DNA of 45,369 nucleotides, taken from the NCBI GenBank assembly GCA_045643285.1, contig JAZUKN010000077.1, positions 1-45,369 of the forward strand, read 5' to 3'. The notes beneath the pieces are model-generated. The model was given only the letters and a program-made list of their open reading frames with translations. It did not search any database and was not told the origin of the DNA. This document shows positions 6,912 to 15,626 of the stretch, in pieces (within the stretch, counting starts at the first letter, position 1; each line of letters opens with the position of its first letter). The DNA is from UMGS1696 sp045643285 (lineage in GTDB: Bacteria; Bacillota; Clostridia; Oscillospirales; CAG-272). Both the position numbers and the translations under genes were made by a program.

Positions 6912-8189
6912 TTATTTTCGTATCATTTTTGCGGCAAAGAATCCGTCGCACCCGTCAATGTGAGGGAAGAACGTCTTTTCGCTGATCAAATCAAAGTCAG
7001 CGTGTTCTCCGAGGAATCGCTCGACTGTACGCTCGTTCTCGTCGGGATTCAGCGTACAGGTCGAATAGACGAGTGTGCCGCCGTTTTTGACATACTCCGA
7101 TGCGCCGCACAGCACGCCGTACTGTATCTCCGGCAGACGCGCGAGAGAAGATAAATCTTTGTAGCGGATGTCGGGCTTTTTGGCGATAACGCCGAGTCCG
7201 GAGCAGGGGGCGTCGCACAGTACGCGGTCTGCCTGTCCGACAAGTGAAGCGTCGGGAGTACGCGCGTCACGCTCTGCGGTTTCGATTATCGAAATTCCGA
7301 GACGAGCCGCACCTTTTTCGATCAGCGAGAGCTTGTTCGCGTGCAAGTCAAACGAAAAGACCTTGCCGCGGTTTTCCATATCAATAGCCGCCGAGAAGGA
7401 TTTTCCTCCGGGGCAGGCGCAGGTGTCGACTACTGTTTCACCCGGTTTTGCACCGAGCAGTACGGTCGCCGCACGTGACGCTTCGTCCTGTACGAACCAA
7501 AGCCCGTCCGCGATACCGGCTTTTGCGTCCTCCGACAACCCGTCGACGAGCAGAATCCCGTCGGCGAATGACGAAAGCGTGCCGCCGAGCCGCTTTAGTG
7601 CGTCGATGACGGAGATTTTCAGTGTGTTTATCCGCAGTCCGGTTTTTGGCTCTCTGTTCAGCGAACCGAGCAGGGCTTCTGCGGATTCTTCTCCGTATGA
7701 GCGGATGTAGTGGTCGACGAGCGGCTCCGGTATGCTGTGTTTTACCGATAGATATTTTATCCTGTCGCCGTTTTCGTCGGGCAGACAGAGCGGCTTTCCT
7801 GCGCGGATGTACGTCCGCAGAACTGCGTTGACGTAGCCTTTCCGAGAACGGCGCACAAGGTCGACTGTCTCCGAAACGGCGGCGTGTTCGGGGATCCTGT
7901 CCGTAAAGCGGAGCTGATATATCCCGAGACGCAGTGCAGTTTTTACGTCTTCGTCGAGCGCGTCGAGCGGCTCGGACGAAAAATTCGATATTATATAGTC
8001 GAGCGTCAGCCGTTTTTCCGTAACGCCGTAGACGAGCCGCGTGTAAAGCGCACGGTCTGCGTCTGACAGGGAATCGGAATTACGGCTCAGACGCGAGTCG
8101 ACTTCGAGATTTGAATATCGTCCGTCTCTCTCAAGCGCGATAAGCGAGAGAAGAGCAAGGGAACGGGCGGCTTCGGTTTTCTGTGCCAT
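6912..8189 (-). CDS. rsmB: 16S rRNA m5C967 methyltransferase
   Basis: 425 residues. N-terminal NusB-like RNA-binding domain (about 1-135), then a Rossmann methyltransferase domain. Motifs: DTCACPGGKSF (SAM binding), LCDAPCSGLGVIAKKPD (PCS catalytic region) and VYSTCTLNPDENE (TC motif with the nucleophilic cysteine). Methylates C967 of 16S rRNA. Begins one base after the fmt stop codon, so translation is likely coupled. Confidence 0.95.
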   Translation of the reverse strand: MAQKTEAARSLALLSLIALERDGRYSNLEVDSRLSRNSDSLSDADRALYTRLVYGVTEKRLTLDYIISNFSSEPLDALDEDVKTALRLGIYQLRFTDRIPEHAAVSETVDLVRRSRKGYVNAVLRTYIRAGKPLCLPDENGDRIKYLSVKHSIPEPLVDHYIRSYGEESAEALLGSLNREPKTGLRINTLKISVIDALKRLGGTLSSFADGILLVDGLSEDAKAGIADGLWFVQDEASRAATVLLGAKPGETVVDTCACPGGKSFSAAIDMENRGKVFSFDLHANKLSLIEKGAARLGISIIETAERDARTPDASLVGQADRVLCDAPCSGLGVIAKKPDIRYKDLSSLARLPEIQYGVLCGASEYVKNGGTLVYSTCTLNPDENERTVERFLGEHADFDLISEKTFFPHIDGCDGFFAAKMIRK

Positions 8190-8190
8190 T

Positions 8191-9144
8191 TCAGTTGTCC
8201 CACGAGAGAACGTCGCCGACTGCTATTTTGCGCCCGTTGATATAAGCAGACGCAGGCATTTTCTTCTTGCCTTCGGGAACGACGCCCGTGATGTCGAGGA
8301 TCCCTCCGCCGCAGGATACGGAGATTCTGCCGTCTCCCTTGCCGGAGAACGCGACTACCGTTCCGTTCGGTGCGTCGGATGTGCCGTCGCCGACTTTTGC
8401 CGATGTGATTTTGAGGAGTTTGCCGTCGGGCGTTTTCGTCAGAGCGTACGGCTCGGGCGAAAGTCCGCGGACGAGGTTCACGATCTCTTCCGGAGAGCGG
8501 CTGAAATCGAGAATTTCGTCTTCTTTTTCGATTTTCTTTGCGTAGTTCGAGAGCGAGCTGTCCTGCGCTTCACGGGGAATGTTGCCGCTTTCCGCCATGT
8601 CGATGACCTTGCAGATAGCTTCACCTGCGAGGACGGACAGCTTTTCTCTGAGAGAGCCGGCGTCGTCGGTGTCGTCTATCGGGCATTCGAGCTTCAGGAT
8701 CATGTCTCCGGTGTCGAGTCCGTCGTCCATGAACATCGCAGTGATGCCGGTCACGCGCTCTCCGTCGATAATTACGCGTTCGATAGGTGCGGCGCCTCTG
8801 TACTTCGGCAGAAGCGAGCCGTGCGCGTTGATACAGCCGTATTTCGGGTACGCGATGACATAGGGCGGCAGGATATTTCCGTACGCCGCAACGACAATCA
8901 TATCGGGCTTCAATTCGTCGAGCGTTTTGAAGAACGCGCCGTCTCTGAGGGTTTTCGGCTGATATACGGGAATGCCTTTTTCCGTCGCAAATTCCTTTAC
9001 GGGAGACGGAACGAGCTTCATTCCGCGTCCGCTCTGTTTATCGGGGCGTGTGACGACTCCGACTACCGTAACTCCGTCTTTTTCGTAAACGGCGGAGAGG
9101 CAGACTCGCGCAAGCTCGGGCGTACCCATGAATAATATACGCAT
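8191..9144 (-). CDS. fmt: Methionyl-tRNA formyltransferase
   Basis: 317 residues. Transfers formyl from 10-formyl-THF to initiator Met-tRNA. Visible motifs: MRILFMGTPE at the N-terminus, the catalytic Asn/His segment NAHGSLLPKYRGAAPI (usual form NVHASLLP) and the Asp loop FMDDGLDTGDM. The C-terminal OB-type tRNA-binding domain spans about 205-317. Directly followed by rsmB and preceded by def, the enzyme that later removes the formyl group. Confidence 0.96.
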   Translation of the reverse strand: MRILFMGTPELARVCLSAVYEKDGVTVVGVVTRPDKQSGRGMKLVPSPVKEFATEKGIPVYQPKTLRDGAFFKTLDELKPDMIVVAAYGNILPPYVIAYPKYGCINAHGSLLPKYRGAAPIERVIIDGERVTGITAMFMDDGLDTGDMILKLECPIDDTDDAGSLREKLSVLAGEAICKVIDMAESGNIPREAQDSSLSNYAKKIEKEDEILDFSRSPEEIVNLVRGLSPEPYALTKTPDGKLLKITSAKVGDGTSDAPNGTVVAFSGKGDGRISVSCGGGILDITGVVPEGKKKMPASAYINGRKIAVGDVLSWDN

Positions 9145-9163
9145 TATGTTCTCCTTGTGGGGA

Positions 9164-9643
9164 TCAGTCTTTGTTAAGCTCTTTTACTTCTTCGGGAGTG
9201 AGGATGTGGACGGCATTGTCGGTGAAGAGAACGCCGTCGAGGTGGTCGATCTCGTGGCAGAAGCAGCGCGCGTCAAGCTCTTCTCCGGTGACGGTGAACT
9301 CTTTGCCGTAGCGGTCTGTCGCTTTTACGGTGACTTTAGCCGGTCTGTCGGTGATACCCCATACGCCGGGTACGGAGAGACAACCCTCAAGCTCGTTCTG
9401 CTGACCTTCGGTGGCGATGATTTCGGGGTTGATAAGCTCCACGATGCCGTTTTCGGTGTCGCAAACCGCGATACGGCGGAGGATGCCCACCTGCGGAGCG
9501 GCAAGACCTGCACCGTCAGCATCGGCGAGAGTGTCGCGCATATCGTCAAGCAGACGGATGATGCGCGGAGTGATTTCGGTAACGGGACGGCAGTGCTTGC
9601 GGAGCGATTCGTCCCCTTCTTTTACGATGTTGAGAATAGCCAT
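9164..9643 (-). CDS. def: Peptide deformylase
   Basis: 159 residues, type 1. Removes the formyl group from nascent N-terminal fMet; metal enzyme in the cytosol. All three motifs are present: GAGLAAPQVG (about 43-52), EGCLSVPG (about 86-93, metal ligand Cys) and HEIDHLDG (about 129-136, two His ligands and catalytic Glu). ATG 9643 is preceded by gaaagga. First gene of the def-fmt-rsmB-rlmN-prpC-prkC-rsgA-thiN stretch; the 760 bases upstream hold only repeats, so its promoter should lie near 9660-9750, but no convincing -35/-10 pair was seen. Confidence 0.96.
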   Translation of the reverse strand: MAILNIVKEGDESLRKHCRPVTEITPRIIRLLDDMRDTLADADGAGLAAPQVGILRRIAVCDTENGIVELINPEIIATEGQQNELEGCLSVPGVWGITDRPAKVTVKATDRYGKEFTVTGEELDARCFCHEIDHLDGVLFTDNAVHILTPEEVKELNKD

Positions 9644-9753
9644 TGTATGATCCTTTCTTCCTTTTGAAAAAGGAATGGAAAAAAACGTTACACGTTTTCG
9701 GTTATGTTTTTTGTCAGGTGATTTTCTGCGCGGGTGCGATTTCGGAAAACCTC

Positions 9754-10322
9754 ACGGCTTCGCACGGAACTCCACCTCTTGTCCGTAGGGCAGGGGGTTC
9801 ACTCCCGCCGCCGGATTTGCACAATTCACACGTCAACAAACCGCACGAATGCCTCAAAAGCCTCCCTTGTGTAAAGGGAGGTGTCACGACTTGTCGTGAC
9901 GGAAGGATTGTTGTAAGGAAGAAAACACGAAGTGTTTTCAATTTGTTTTCTTTTGTCCTACGCGGACGGCGCACAAGAGGACCACCGTGGCCCTCTTGTG
10001 AATCACCCCGCCAAAGGGGGAAGGTCGCTACGCTCTATTCCCCCTTTGGAATCCCCTTTGTCGCATAGCGATTGCGACGGTGAAGAGGATTTAGGTCGTT
10101 AATAATAGCGCGCTGCCGCTCATTATGAAGTAAAACTTAATTGTTTATAAATGATAGGTTACATTTTATTTTTGTATTCACTTTGCAACAAAGGGAGTCC
10201 AGAGGGGAATTGGACGAAGTCCTTTCCCCTTTGGCGGGTAGATTCATAAGGAGGCGACGGTCGCCTCCTTATGGACCGTCCGTCAGGACAAAAAAATCAA
10301 ATCGAAAACACGAAGTGTTTTC
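9754..10322. repeat. Composite hairpin element, copy A (complete, two-armed)
   Basis: No gene here. From left: a 'gtagggcagggg' GC hairpin module (about 9786-9812), a cctccctt/aagggagg plus tcacga/tcgtga module (9858-9902), end hairpin gaaaac-acgaagt-gttttc (9921-9939), cacaag/cttgtg hairpin (9972-10000), ccaaaggggga/tccccctttgg hairpin (10011-10049), a conserved core containing gcgcgctgccgctcatt (10081-10124), an AT-rich stretch, then a second arm with the same hairpins in mirror order: 10199-10234, 10245-10273 and end hairpin 10304-10322. Stem sequences differ from other copies while pairing is kept. The core is in opposite orientation to copies B and C. The rest of the gap to priA (10323-10404) holds short tattcact-type direct repeats. 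Confidence 0.75.
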
Positions 10323-10404
10323 TTCCTTACATCCCTTTGAAATAAAGATAAAATCAAAAGTTTTAAGTGAATAGTGAATAGTGAATAGGTAATAGTGAAG
10401 AAGT

Positions 10405-12996
10405 CTACACCGTAGAGGGGTTCAGGTCCACCGACACGGTGATCCTCTTCCCACTTTGCGCGGAAGACGCACCGCGCGCACCTTTCGGTCGGTCTGCCTG
10501 CGCCTTGCCGAACTCCGTCATAAGCTCCGAGATAAACTCCCTCGTGCGGTTGTTCAGCCGGCATTTTATCACAAATCTCATCCGGCACATATTCTGCACC
10601 CTGTAGATCGGTGCTTCAAACGGTCCGTACAGCACGAGCGGAACGTCGCTGTACTCCTTTTTCGAGTGTTCCTTTATCCGCTCGAACATCCGCGCCGTCA
10701 CAAGTCCGAGATAACCCTCGTCCTCGCTTGACAGCGTGATGACCGCTATGTCGCAGAACGGCGGGAAGCACATCGCCTGCCTCAGTTTGATCTCGCCCTC
10801 GTAGAAACGCGCGTAGTCCTGCTTTGCCGCCATGTTGATGATCTCGTTTTGCGGATCGTGCGTCTGAATGACCGCACACCCCTTTACGTCAGCCCGTCCT
10901 GCCCGTCCTATTACCTGCGTCAGCATTGCAAACGTCCGCTCTCCGGCGCGGTAATCGTCGACCGTGAAGGACGCATCCGCCGACAGCACGCCGACTGTTG
11001 CGACGCGTGGAAAATCGTGACCTTTTGTCACCATCTGCGTGCCGAGAAGAACGTCAGCCTCTCCCTCGCGGAATTTGTTCAGAATTTCTTCGTGCGAATA
11101 TTTCGTCTGCGTTGTGTCGTAGTCCATGCGGAGAACGCGGAGATCGGGAAGAGCAGACACGATGTCGTCTTCCGCACGCTGTGTGCCGCATCCCATGAAC
11201 GCGAAGTGTTCTTTTCCGCATTCGGGGCATTTTTCGGGTACTTTCGTGCGGAAGCCGCAGGTGTGGCAGGTGAGATAACCGTTTTCCCTGCGCGACTGCT
11301 CAAAGTTTTCGTCAGTCTTTTTCGCCGCACGGGATTTTGTCGAATGATATGTCAGCGTGACGGAGCAGTTCGGGCATTTCACGCTCTTGCCGCAGTAGTT
11401 GCACGCTATGTAGTTGTTGTAGCCTCGGCGGTTTAAGAACAGTATTGCCTGATTGCCGCCCAGCTTGTCTTTTTTCAGTTTTTCTATGAGAAGTGAACCG
11501 AGCGGTGAAACGTTTCCGTCGCTCACTTCGCCGCGCATATCGTATATCTCGACCGTCGGGAGCGTTGCCTGACCGTAACGCTCTTTCAGCTCGATCAGCG
11601 AATAAACGCCGCTCTTTGCCTTGTAGTAGCTTGTTACCGACGGTGTGGCGGACGCAAGCACCATGACTGCGTTGTGCTCCTTGCAGCGGTATCTTGCAAT
11701 GTCGTGCGCGAGATATTTCGGGTTCGTGTCGGACTTGTACGTGTATTCCTGCTCTTCGTCAATGACGATCATACCGATGTTTTTCATCGGTGCGAACACT
11801 GCGGAGCGCGTGCCGACTACAACGGTCGCTATTCCGTCGCGGATGCGCCTCCATGCGTCGTAGCGTTCGCCTGCCGATAGAGCGGAGTGGATGACCGCGA
11901 TCCTGTCACCGTATCGGCGGACGAAAATGCCGACCGTCTGCGGAGTCAGCGCGATCTCCGGCACGAGCATTATCACGCCCCTGCCCGAGTCAAGCACATG
12001 GTCGATAGCCGCCATTATGACGTTCGTCTTTCCTGAACCGGTCACGCCGTGGAGCAAAGCCGCCGCCGGTTTGCCGCCGTCTGTCAGTGAGATTATCCTG
12101 TCAGTCGCCGACTGCTGTTCATCGGACAGAACGGGCTTTTCGTCTGTCTGTCCGGCGTTGTCGGAAAGGAGCGATTCCGTCGTAAAATGGTTGCGGAATT
12201 CCTCCCGTTCTTCGACGGACAGAAGTCCTTTTTTCTCGAGGGACGCGAATGTCGCTCTGCCGCTTGCTGTCGTCAGTCCGATCTCGTCAAACAGGATAGT
12301 ATCGGGGCAGTTTTCGTTCGTGCGGACGGCTCGGAGGAGTTTTTTCTGATTTTCACCTTTGAGCGAATCAAGTGCCGCGTCGAAAAGAGAATCGTCGCCG
12401 TCGGCCTTCATGCGAAATTCGGGCGAGAGCGTCATATAACGCGAGTGCAGGACTTTTGCACTGCCTTTGACTTCGGTGCATTTTTCGATGAAGCCGTCGT
12501 CGATGAGATTTGAAAGCGGTTTTGATACGTCGAAGTCGAAATCCGCCTGGAGTGACTGCCGGGTGAAACGTTTTCTCCCGAGTGCCGCCGTGTAGAGCTG
12601 TTCTTCACGGGACGAGAGAGACGCGATGCTTTTTATGCCGTCGGTGACCTTGTAGTACGTGACGACTTTCGACATCGCAGACGACGGAACGACTGCGCGT
12701 AGTGCTTCGCCGAATGTGCAGAGCGTGTGGCTCTTTAAGAAAAGGCACATCCCGAGCATTTCGCCGTCAAGCAGTACGCCGTCGCTGACTGCCGATTTGA
12801 TCGGCTTTGTTCTGTCGTCCGGCTCGCCGCTCTTTATATCGGTGACGATCCCCGTAACGCTTCTGTTTCCCCTGCCGAAAGGCACGTCGACAACAACACC
12901 GCGCTCGATCTGCCCGGCGACTGTCGATGGGATATAGTAAGTGTACGGCTTGTCCGCATGATACGGCACGTCGAGGATGTAAACTGTAGCGAGCAA
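10405..12996 (-). CDS. priA: Primosomal replication restart helicase PriA
   Basis: 863 residues from a TTG start at 12994-12996, chosen because a strong ribosome binding site (cggagg) lies eight bases upstream and the protein then begins like other PriA (LATVYILDVPYHADKPYTYYIP). A longer frame to 13161 would cover a hairpin array. Order: 3' DNA-end binding domain, winged helix, helicase with Walker A GVTGSGKTN and DEEQ box (IVIDEEQEYTYKSD), zinc-binding insert (CNYCGKSVKCPNC... CHTCGF... CPECGKEH) and the C-terminal helicase lobe (QVIGRAGRA). The zinc insert carries an extra charged segment (SRAAKKTDENFEQS). Restarts stalled replication forks. coaBC, its usual neighbour, is missing. Confidence 0.94.
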   Translation of the reverse strand: MLATVYILDVPYHADKPYTYYIPSTVAGQIERGVVVDVPFGRGNRSVTGIVTDIKSGEPDDRTKPIKSAVSDGVLLDGEMLGMCLFLKSHTLCTFGEALRAVVPSSAMSKVVTYYKVTDGIKSIASLSSREEQLYTAALGRKRFTRQSLQADFDFDVSKPLSNLIDDGFIEKCTEVKGSAKVLHSRYMTLSPEFRMKADGDDSLFDAALDSLKGENQKKLLRAVRTNENCPDTILFDEIGLTTASGRATFASLEKKGLLSVEEREEFRNHFTTESLLSDNAGQTDEKPVLSDEQQSATDRIISLTDGGKPAAALLHGVTGSGKTNVIMAAIDHVLDSGRGVIMLVPEIALTPQTVGIFVRRYGDRIAVIHSALSAGERYDAWRRIRDGIATVVVGTRSAVFAPMKNIGMIVIDEEQEYTYKSDTNPKYLAHDIARYRCKEHNAVMVLASATPSVTSYYKAKSGVYSLIELKERYGQATLPTVEIYDMRGEVSDGNVSPLGSLLIEKLKKDKLGGNQAILFLNRRGYNNYIACNYCGKSVKCPNCSVTLTYHSTKSRAAKKTDENFEQSRRENGYLTCHTCGFRTKVPEKCPECGKEHFAFMGCGTQRAEDDIVSALPDLRVLRMDYDTTQTKYSHEEILNKFREGEADVLLGTQMVTKGHDFPRVATVGVLSADASFTVDDYRAGERTFAMLTQVIGRAGRADVKGCAVIQTHDPQNEIINMAAKQDYARFYEGEIKLRQAMCFPPFCDIAVITLSSEDEGYLGLVTARMFERIKEHSKKEYSDVPLVLYGPFEAPIYRVQNMCRMRFVIKCRLNNRTREFISELMTEFGKAQADRPKGARGASSAQSGKRITVSVDLNPSTV

Positions 12997-13034
12997 GGAG
13001 AACCTCCGGAGAATGTTATTTGCCTGCGGCAAAA

Positions 13035-13262
13035 AGATAAGTTCTGCTTCGCAGAGAGAAGTAACGCGAAGCGTCGTGAAGTATGCGCTGCGCGCAAGTG
13101 AAGTTTTCGACTTCGTCGAAAGAAACGGAAGAAAAATTATCGGAGATAATTTTTCAACCATAACTGTGCCGAAGGCACAATTTCACTCGCCGAAGGCGAA
13201 TTTCACATTCGCTCACGCGAATACTTCACTTTTCACGAAGTGAAAAACTTCACTTGATTGAC
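13035..13262. repeat. Array of short hairpins with a flipping 7-base spacer (gtgaagt / acttcac)
   Basis: About nine short palindromes of unrelated sequence (among them tctgc/gcaga, tttcga/tcgaaa, aaaaattatc/gataattttt, tgtgcc/ggcaca, tcgcc/ggcga, attcgc/gcgaat, ttttcac/gtgaaaa and ttgattgac/gtcaatca) lie side by side. The linker reads gtgaagt on the left and a(a/c)ttcac on the right of the central hairpin at about 13131-13153, so the array as a whole is symmetric. The right end overlaps the last codons of rpoZ; the left end runs to the priA ribosome binding site. It occupies the place where coaBC is found in relatives. Confidence 0.7.
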
Positions 13263-13266
13263 GCAG

Positions 13267-13593
13267 TCAATCAGCTTTTGCTGCTTTTCCGATGAACTCT
13301 TCTGTTCCGTCGGGCTTGACGATCTTGAATTCGCCGTCAAAAAGTCCGTCTACTGCGTTCTTTACGGCTTTTTCGTCTCTGTATTCTTTCTTTATCATAT
13401 TAGTGTAGATGTTCTTGCGGTCGGCGTCGCGTGCAGCCATTTTTTCGGCATAGTCCTTCTGCTTGACGTATTCTTCGGTGATGATACGCGCGGTCTTTGC
13501 CGTTGCGACAACGAGTGCATAGCGGTTGATGTCTTCGCTCTGTCCGATCAGCTCTCCTACGGTAGGATTGATCATGCTTTTTTCTTCTGTCAT
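13267..13593 (-). CDS. rpoZ: RNA polymerase omega subunit
   Basis: 108 residues. Family signature NRYALVVATAKTARII (about 23-38), equivalent to the usual RYxLVxxxAKRAR motif; start region INPTVGELI is typical. Omega assists assembly of the beta' subunit. The C-terminal 40 residues are longer and lysine-rich compared with the core domain. It lies 40 bases after gmk as in Bacillus; the last codons are part of a palindrome belonging to the hairpin array. Confidence 0.9.
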   Translation of the reverse strand: MTEEKSMINPTVGELIGQSEDINRYALVVATAKTARIITEEYVKQKDYAEKMAARDADRKNIYTNMIKKEYRDEKAVKNAVDGLFDGEFKIVKPDGTEEFIGKAAKAD

Positions 13594-13633
13594 GTCTGTA
13601 ACCTCTTTTTGTTTTGTGTTTTTTATTTTATTG

Positions 13634-14269
13634 TTATTCTTTCCAAAAATGTTCGCCGATATATCCGACGTTGCGAGCCGATCTCATGTGTTCGGCTTCG
13701 ATTATCGCAAGCACCTTTTCGGCTGTTGCACGGGCGGCGAGGTCGGCGTCCTCTCCCGTCTCGTTTACGACTATGTAATCGTATGTCGGCGCGAGTGCAA
13801 GTTCTGCGTGCGCTCTGTCAAGCCGACCTCTTATCACGTCGTCGGAGTCGGTGCCGCGCCCTCTGAGCCGTCTTTCAAGCTCGTCGGAATCGGGTGCTAT
13901 GAGCATAATGAGCGTGCATCTGTCGCCGAGCAGTTTTTCGACTGCCGTGCCGCCGTTGACTTCTATCTCAAGTATCAGGTCTTTGCCGGATGAGAGGATG
14001 CGTTCCGCTTCCGCTTTGAGCGTGCCGTAGTAGTTGCCGTTATATTCAGTGTATTCGAGCATTTCGCCGTTTTTTATCAGCTCTTCAAACTGCTCGCGCG
14101 TCTTGTAGTAGTAGCTGACGCCCTCTTTTTCACCGGGACGCGGTTTGCGCGACGTTGCCGAAACAGACACGCCTGCGTCCGTGTAGATTTTTCTCAGTGC
14201 TTCGACGACCGTTCCTTTTCCGCTTCCGGACGGACCGGAGATGACGAATGCGATGCCTTTTTTACTCAT
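13634..14269 (-). CDS. gmk: Guanylate kinase
   Basis: 211 residues. Phosphorylates GMP to GDP with ATP. P-loop SGPSGSGKGT (about 10-19), the GMP-binding segment SVSATSRKPRPGEKEGVSYYY, and the lid region with RLRGRGTDSDDVIRGRL. Full length. Starts two bases after the remA stop codon. Its end (GYIGEHFWKE) is followed by rpoZ. Confidence 0.97.
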   Translation of the reverse strand: MSKKGIAFVISGPSGSGKGTVVEALRKIYTDAGVSVSATSRKPRPGEKEGVSYYYKTREQFEELIKNGEMLEYTEYNGNYYGTLKAEAERILSSGKDLILEIEVNGGTAVEKLLGDRCTLIMLIAPDSDELERRLRGRGTDSDDVIRGRLDRAHAELALAPTYDYIVVNETGEDADLAARATAEKVLAIIEAEHMRSARNVGYIGEHFWKE

Positions 14270-14271
14270 TT

Positions 14272-14532
14272 TCAGTCCTCCGATTCTCCGTCGTCACCGC
14301 TTCCGCTTATTCTCGCCGAGACGGTTTCGTTCTGTATTGCGGACAGTATCACGTGGTCGGAGTCCATAACGACGATGCACCGCGTTTTTCTTCCGCAGGT
14401 GCAGTCGATAGCTCTGCCGCTGTCCTTTGCTTCCTGGATGAGCCTTTTCGCCGGAGCGGATTCCGATGTTATCACCGCGATAACGCGCTCGGCGTTTATC
14501 ATGTTGTTGAAGCCGACGTTGATGAATTTCAT
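14272..14532 (-). CDS. remA: RemA-family DNA-binding regulator (DUF370)
   Basis: 86 residues. Typical DUF370 features: MKFINVGFNNMINAERVIAV start, PAKRLIQEAK and DCTCGRKTRCIVVMDSDHVILSAIQ. In B. subtilis RemA is a ring-forming DNA-binding protein that activates biofilm matrix and osmoprotection genes. Placement between yicC and gmk is conserved in Firmicutes. The regulon in this organism cannot be told from the window. Confidence 0.92.
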   Translation of the reverse strand: MKFINVGFNNMINAERVIAVITSESAPAKRLIQEAKDSGRAIDCTCGRKTRCIVVMDSDHVILSAIQNETVSARISGSGDDGESED

Positions 14533-14547
14533 TTTTTCTACCGTCCG

Positions 14548-15441
14548 TTATTCGAGATTCTGTATCTGCTCTCTGATCTTTTCGATCTCGGTCTTCATGT
14601 CAACGACGAGATGCGCGATCTCCGCGTTTCCGGCTTTCGAGCCGATAGTGTTCGTCTCGCGGTTGATTTCCTGAACGAGGAAGTCGAGCTTTCTGCCGCC
14701 GGGTTCGTCCGATGTTATAATCTCTTTCAGCGCGACGAAGTGGGACGCAAGTCTGACAAGCTCTTCGTCGATAGCCGCTTTGTCGGCAAATATCGCCGCT
14801 TCCGTGAGGATTCGCTGCTCGGTAGTTTCAACGTCGAAGTCCTTGAGCATCTGACGTATCCGCGCTTCGAGCTTTGCCGGATATCCTGCGATGTCCGCTT
14901 CCGACATTTCCTTGACTTTTGCGGCGCACGCCTTGATACCGTCTGCCTTTGCGAGAATATCGACGCAGAGCCTCTCTCCCTCGCGTGCTCTCATTTCGTT
15001 GAAGCCGGCTATCGCTTCGTCGAGAACGACTTTGATCTCCTGCCAGTCTTTTTCCGCGTCCTCTTCGGGCTTCTTTACGATAAAGAGGTCCTTGTTCGAC
15101 GCCACGCGCATTACGGAAATGTCGTCTTTCAGACCGAACGTGTCTCTGAGGGATTCGAGGCAGGCGATGTACGAACGTGCGGCTTCCGTGTCGAGAGATA
15201 CTTCCATACCCGTCGATTCGAGAACGTCGACACCGATGTAAACTTCGACCTTGCCGCGCGTGATGCCCGATGTTTCGAGATACTTTCTGACACGCTCTTC
15301 GAGGAACGAATAAGCGTGAGAGATCTTGACGGAGCAGTCCATGTAGCGCGAATTGACGCTTTTAATCTCCGCCGTGATGTCAAGTGAATTGTCGGACGAC
15401 ATTCTGCGCGCGCGTCCGAACGCTGTCATACTTCTGAGCAT
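14548..15441 (-). CDS. yicC: YicC/YloC family endoribonuclease
   Basis: 297 residues. N-terminal MLRSMTAFGRA, the ITAEIKSVNSRYMD segment and the C-terminal DEPGGRKLDFLVQEINRET / GSKAGNAEIAHLVVDMKTEIEKIREQIQNLE block are the YicC signatures. E. coli YicC is an endoribonuclease involved in small-RNA turnover. First gene of the yicC-remA-gmk-rpoZ group, under the promoter at 15567-15596, with a leader of about 115 bases and aaaagga as ribosome binding site. Confidence 0.94.
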   Translation of the reverse strand: MLRSMTAFGRARRMSSDNSLDITAEIKSVNSRYMDCSVKISHAYSFLEERVRKYLETSGITRGKVEVYIGVDVLESTGMEVSLDTEAARSYIACLESLRDTFGLKDDISVMRVASNKDLFIVKKPEEDAEKDWQEIKVVLDEAIAGFNEMRAREGERLCVDILAKADGIKACAAKVKEMSEADIAGYPAKLEARIRQMLKDFDVETTEQRILTEAAIFADKAAIDEELVRLASHFVALKEIITSDEPGGRKLDFLVQEINRETNTIGSKAGNAEIAHLVVDMKTEIEKIREQIQNLE

Positions 15442-15566
15442 ATTTTTAAGTCCTTTTCGGATGAAATTTTAATTCAGTCAAGCACAAAGGCCTTTGAGCC
15501 TTCCGTTTTCCTCCGCTTTTTGTTCGCTCGGTGGATACAGCTTGCACAATTATACCTATTCAATAT

Positions 15567-15596
15567 ATTATACAATAAAAATAACTCCGCTGTCAA
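15567..15596 (-). promoter_or_regulatory. Sigma-A promoter of the yicC-remA-gmk-rpoZ operon
   Basis: Minus strand: ttgaca (15591-15596), 18-base spacer, tataat (15567-15572), both perfect consensus. The -35 box lies in the loop, and part of the spacer in the stem, of the terminator that ends the upstream gene. A second, weaker tataat is at 15549-15554. Confidence 0.85.
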
Positions 15597-15614
15597 CAAA
15601 ACGGAGTTATTTTT
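15577..15614 (-). terminator. Intrinsic terminator after the membrane protein gene (bidirectional form)
   Basis: aaaaataactccg (15577-15589) pairs perfectly with cggagttattttt (15602-15614) around a 12-base loop. The stem ends in A/T runs on both sides, so it can work on either strand. It ends transcription of the 15627-16169 gene and contains the -35 box of the next operon. Confidence 0.85.
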
Positions 15615-15626
15615 GTGTATATTGCA

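Noticed and set aside
12997..13161. 55-residue N-terminal extension of PriA
   Set aside because: It would be translated from the hairpin array, has no family similarity, and the TTG at 12996 has a much better ribosome binding site.
13035..13262. CRISPR array
   Set aside because: The units between linkers are themselves palindromes of varying length, the linker is only 7 bases and flips direction, and there are no cas genes. The same applies to 18878-19056.
14248..15387. 379-codon plus-strand frame opposite yicC and remA
   Set aside because: Shadow of real minus-strand genes with clear family motifs; its product is Arg/Phe/Val-rich and unrecognisable.
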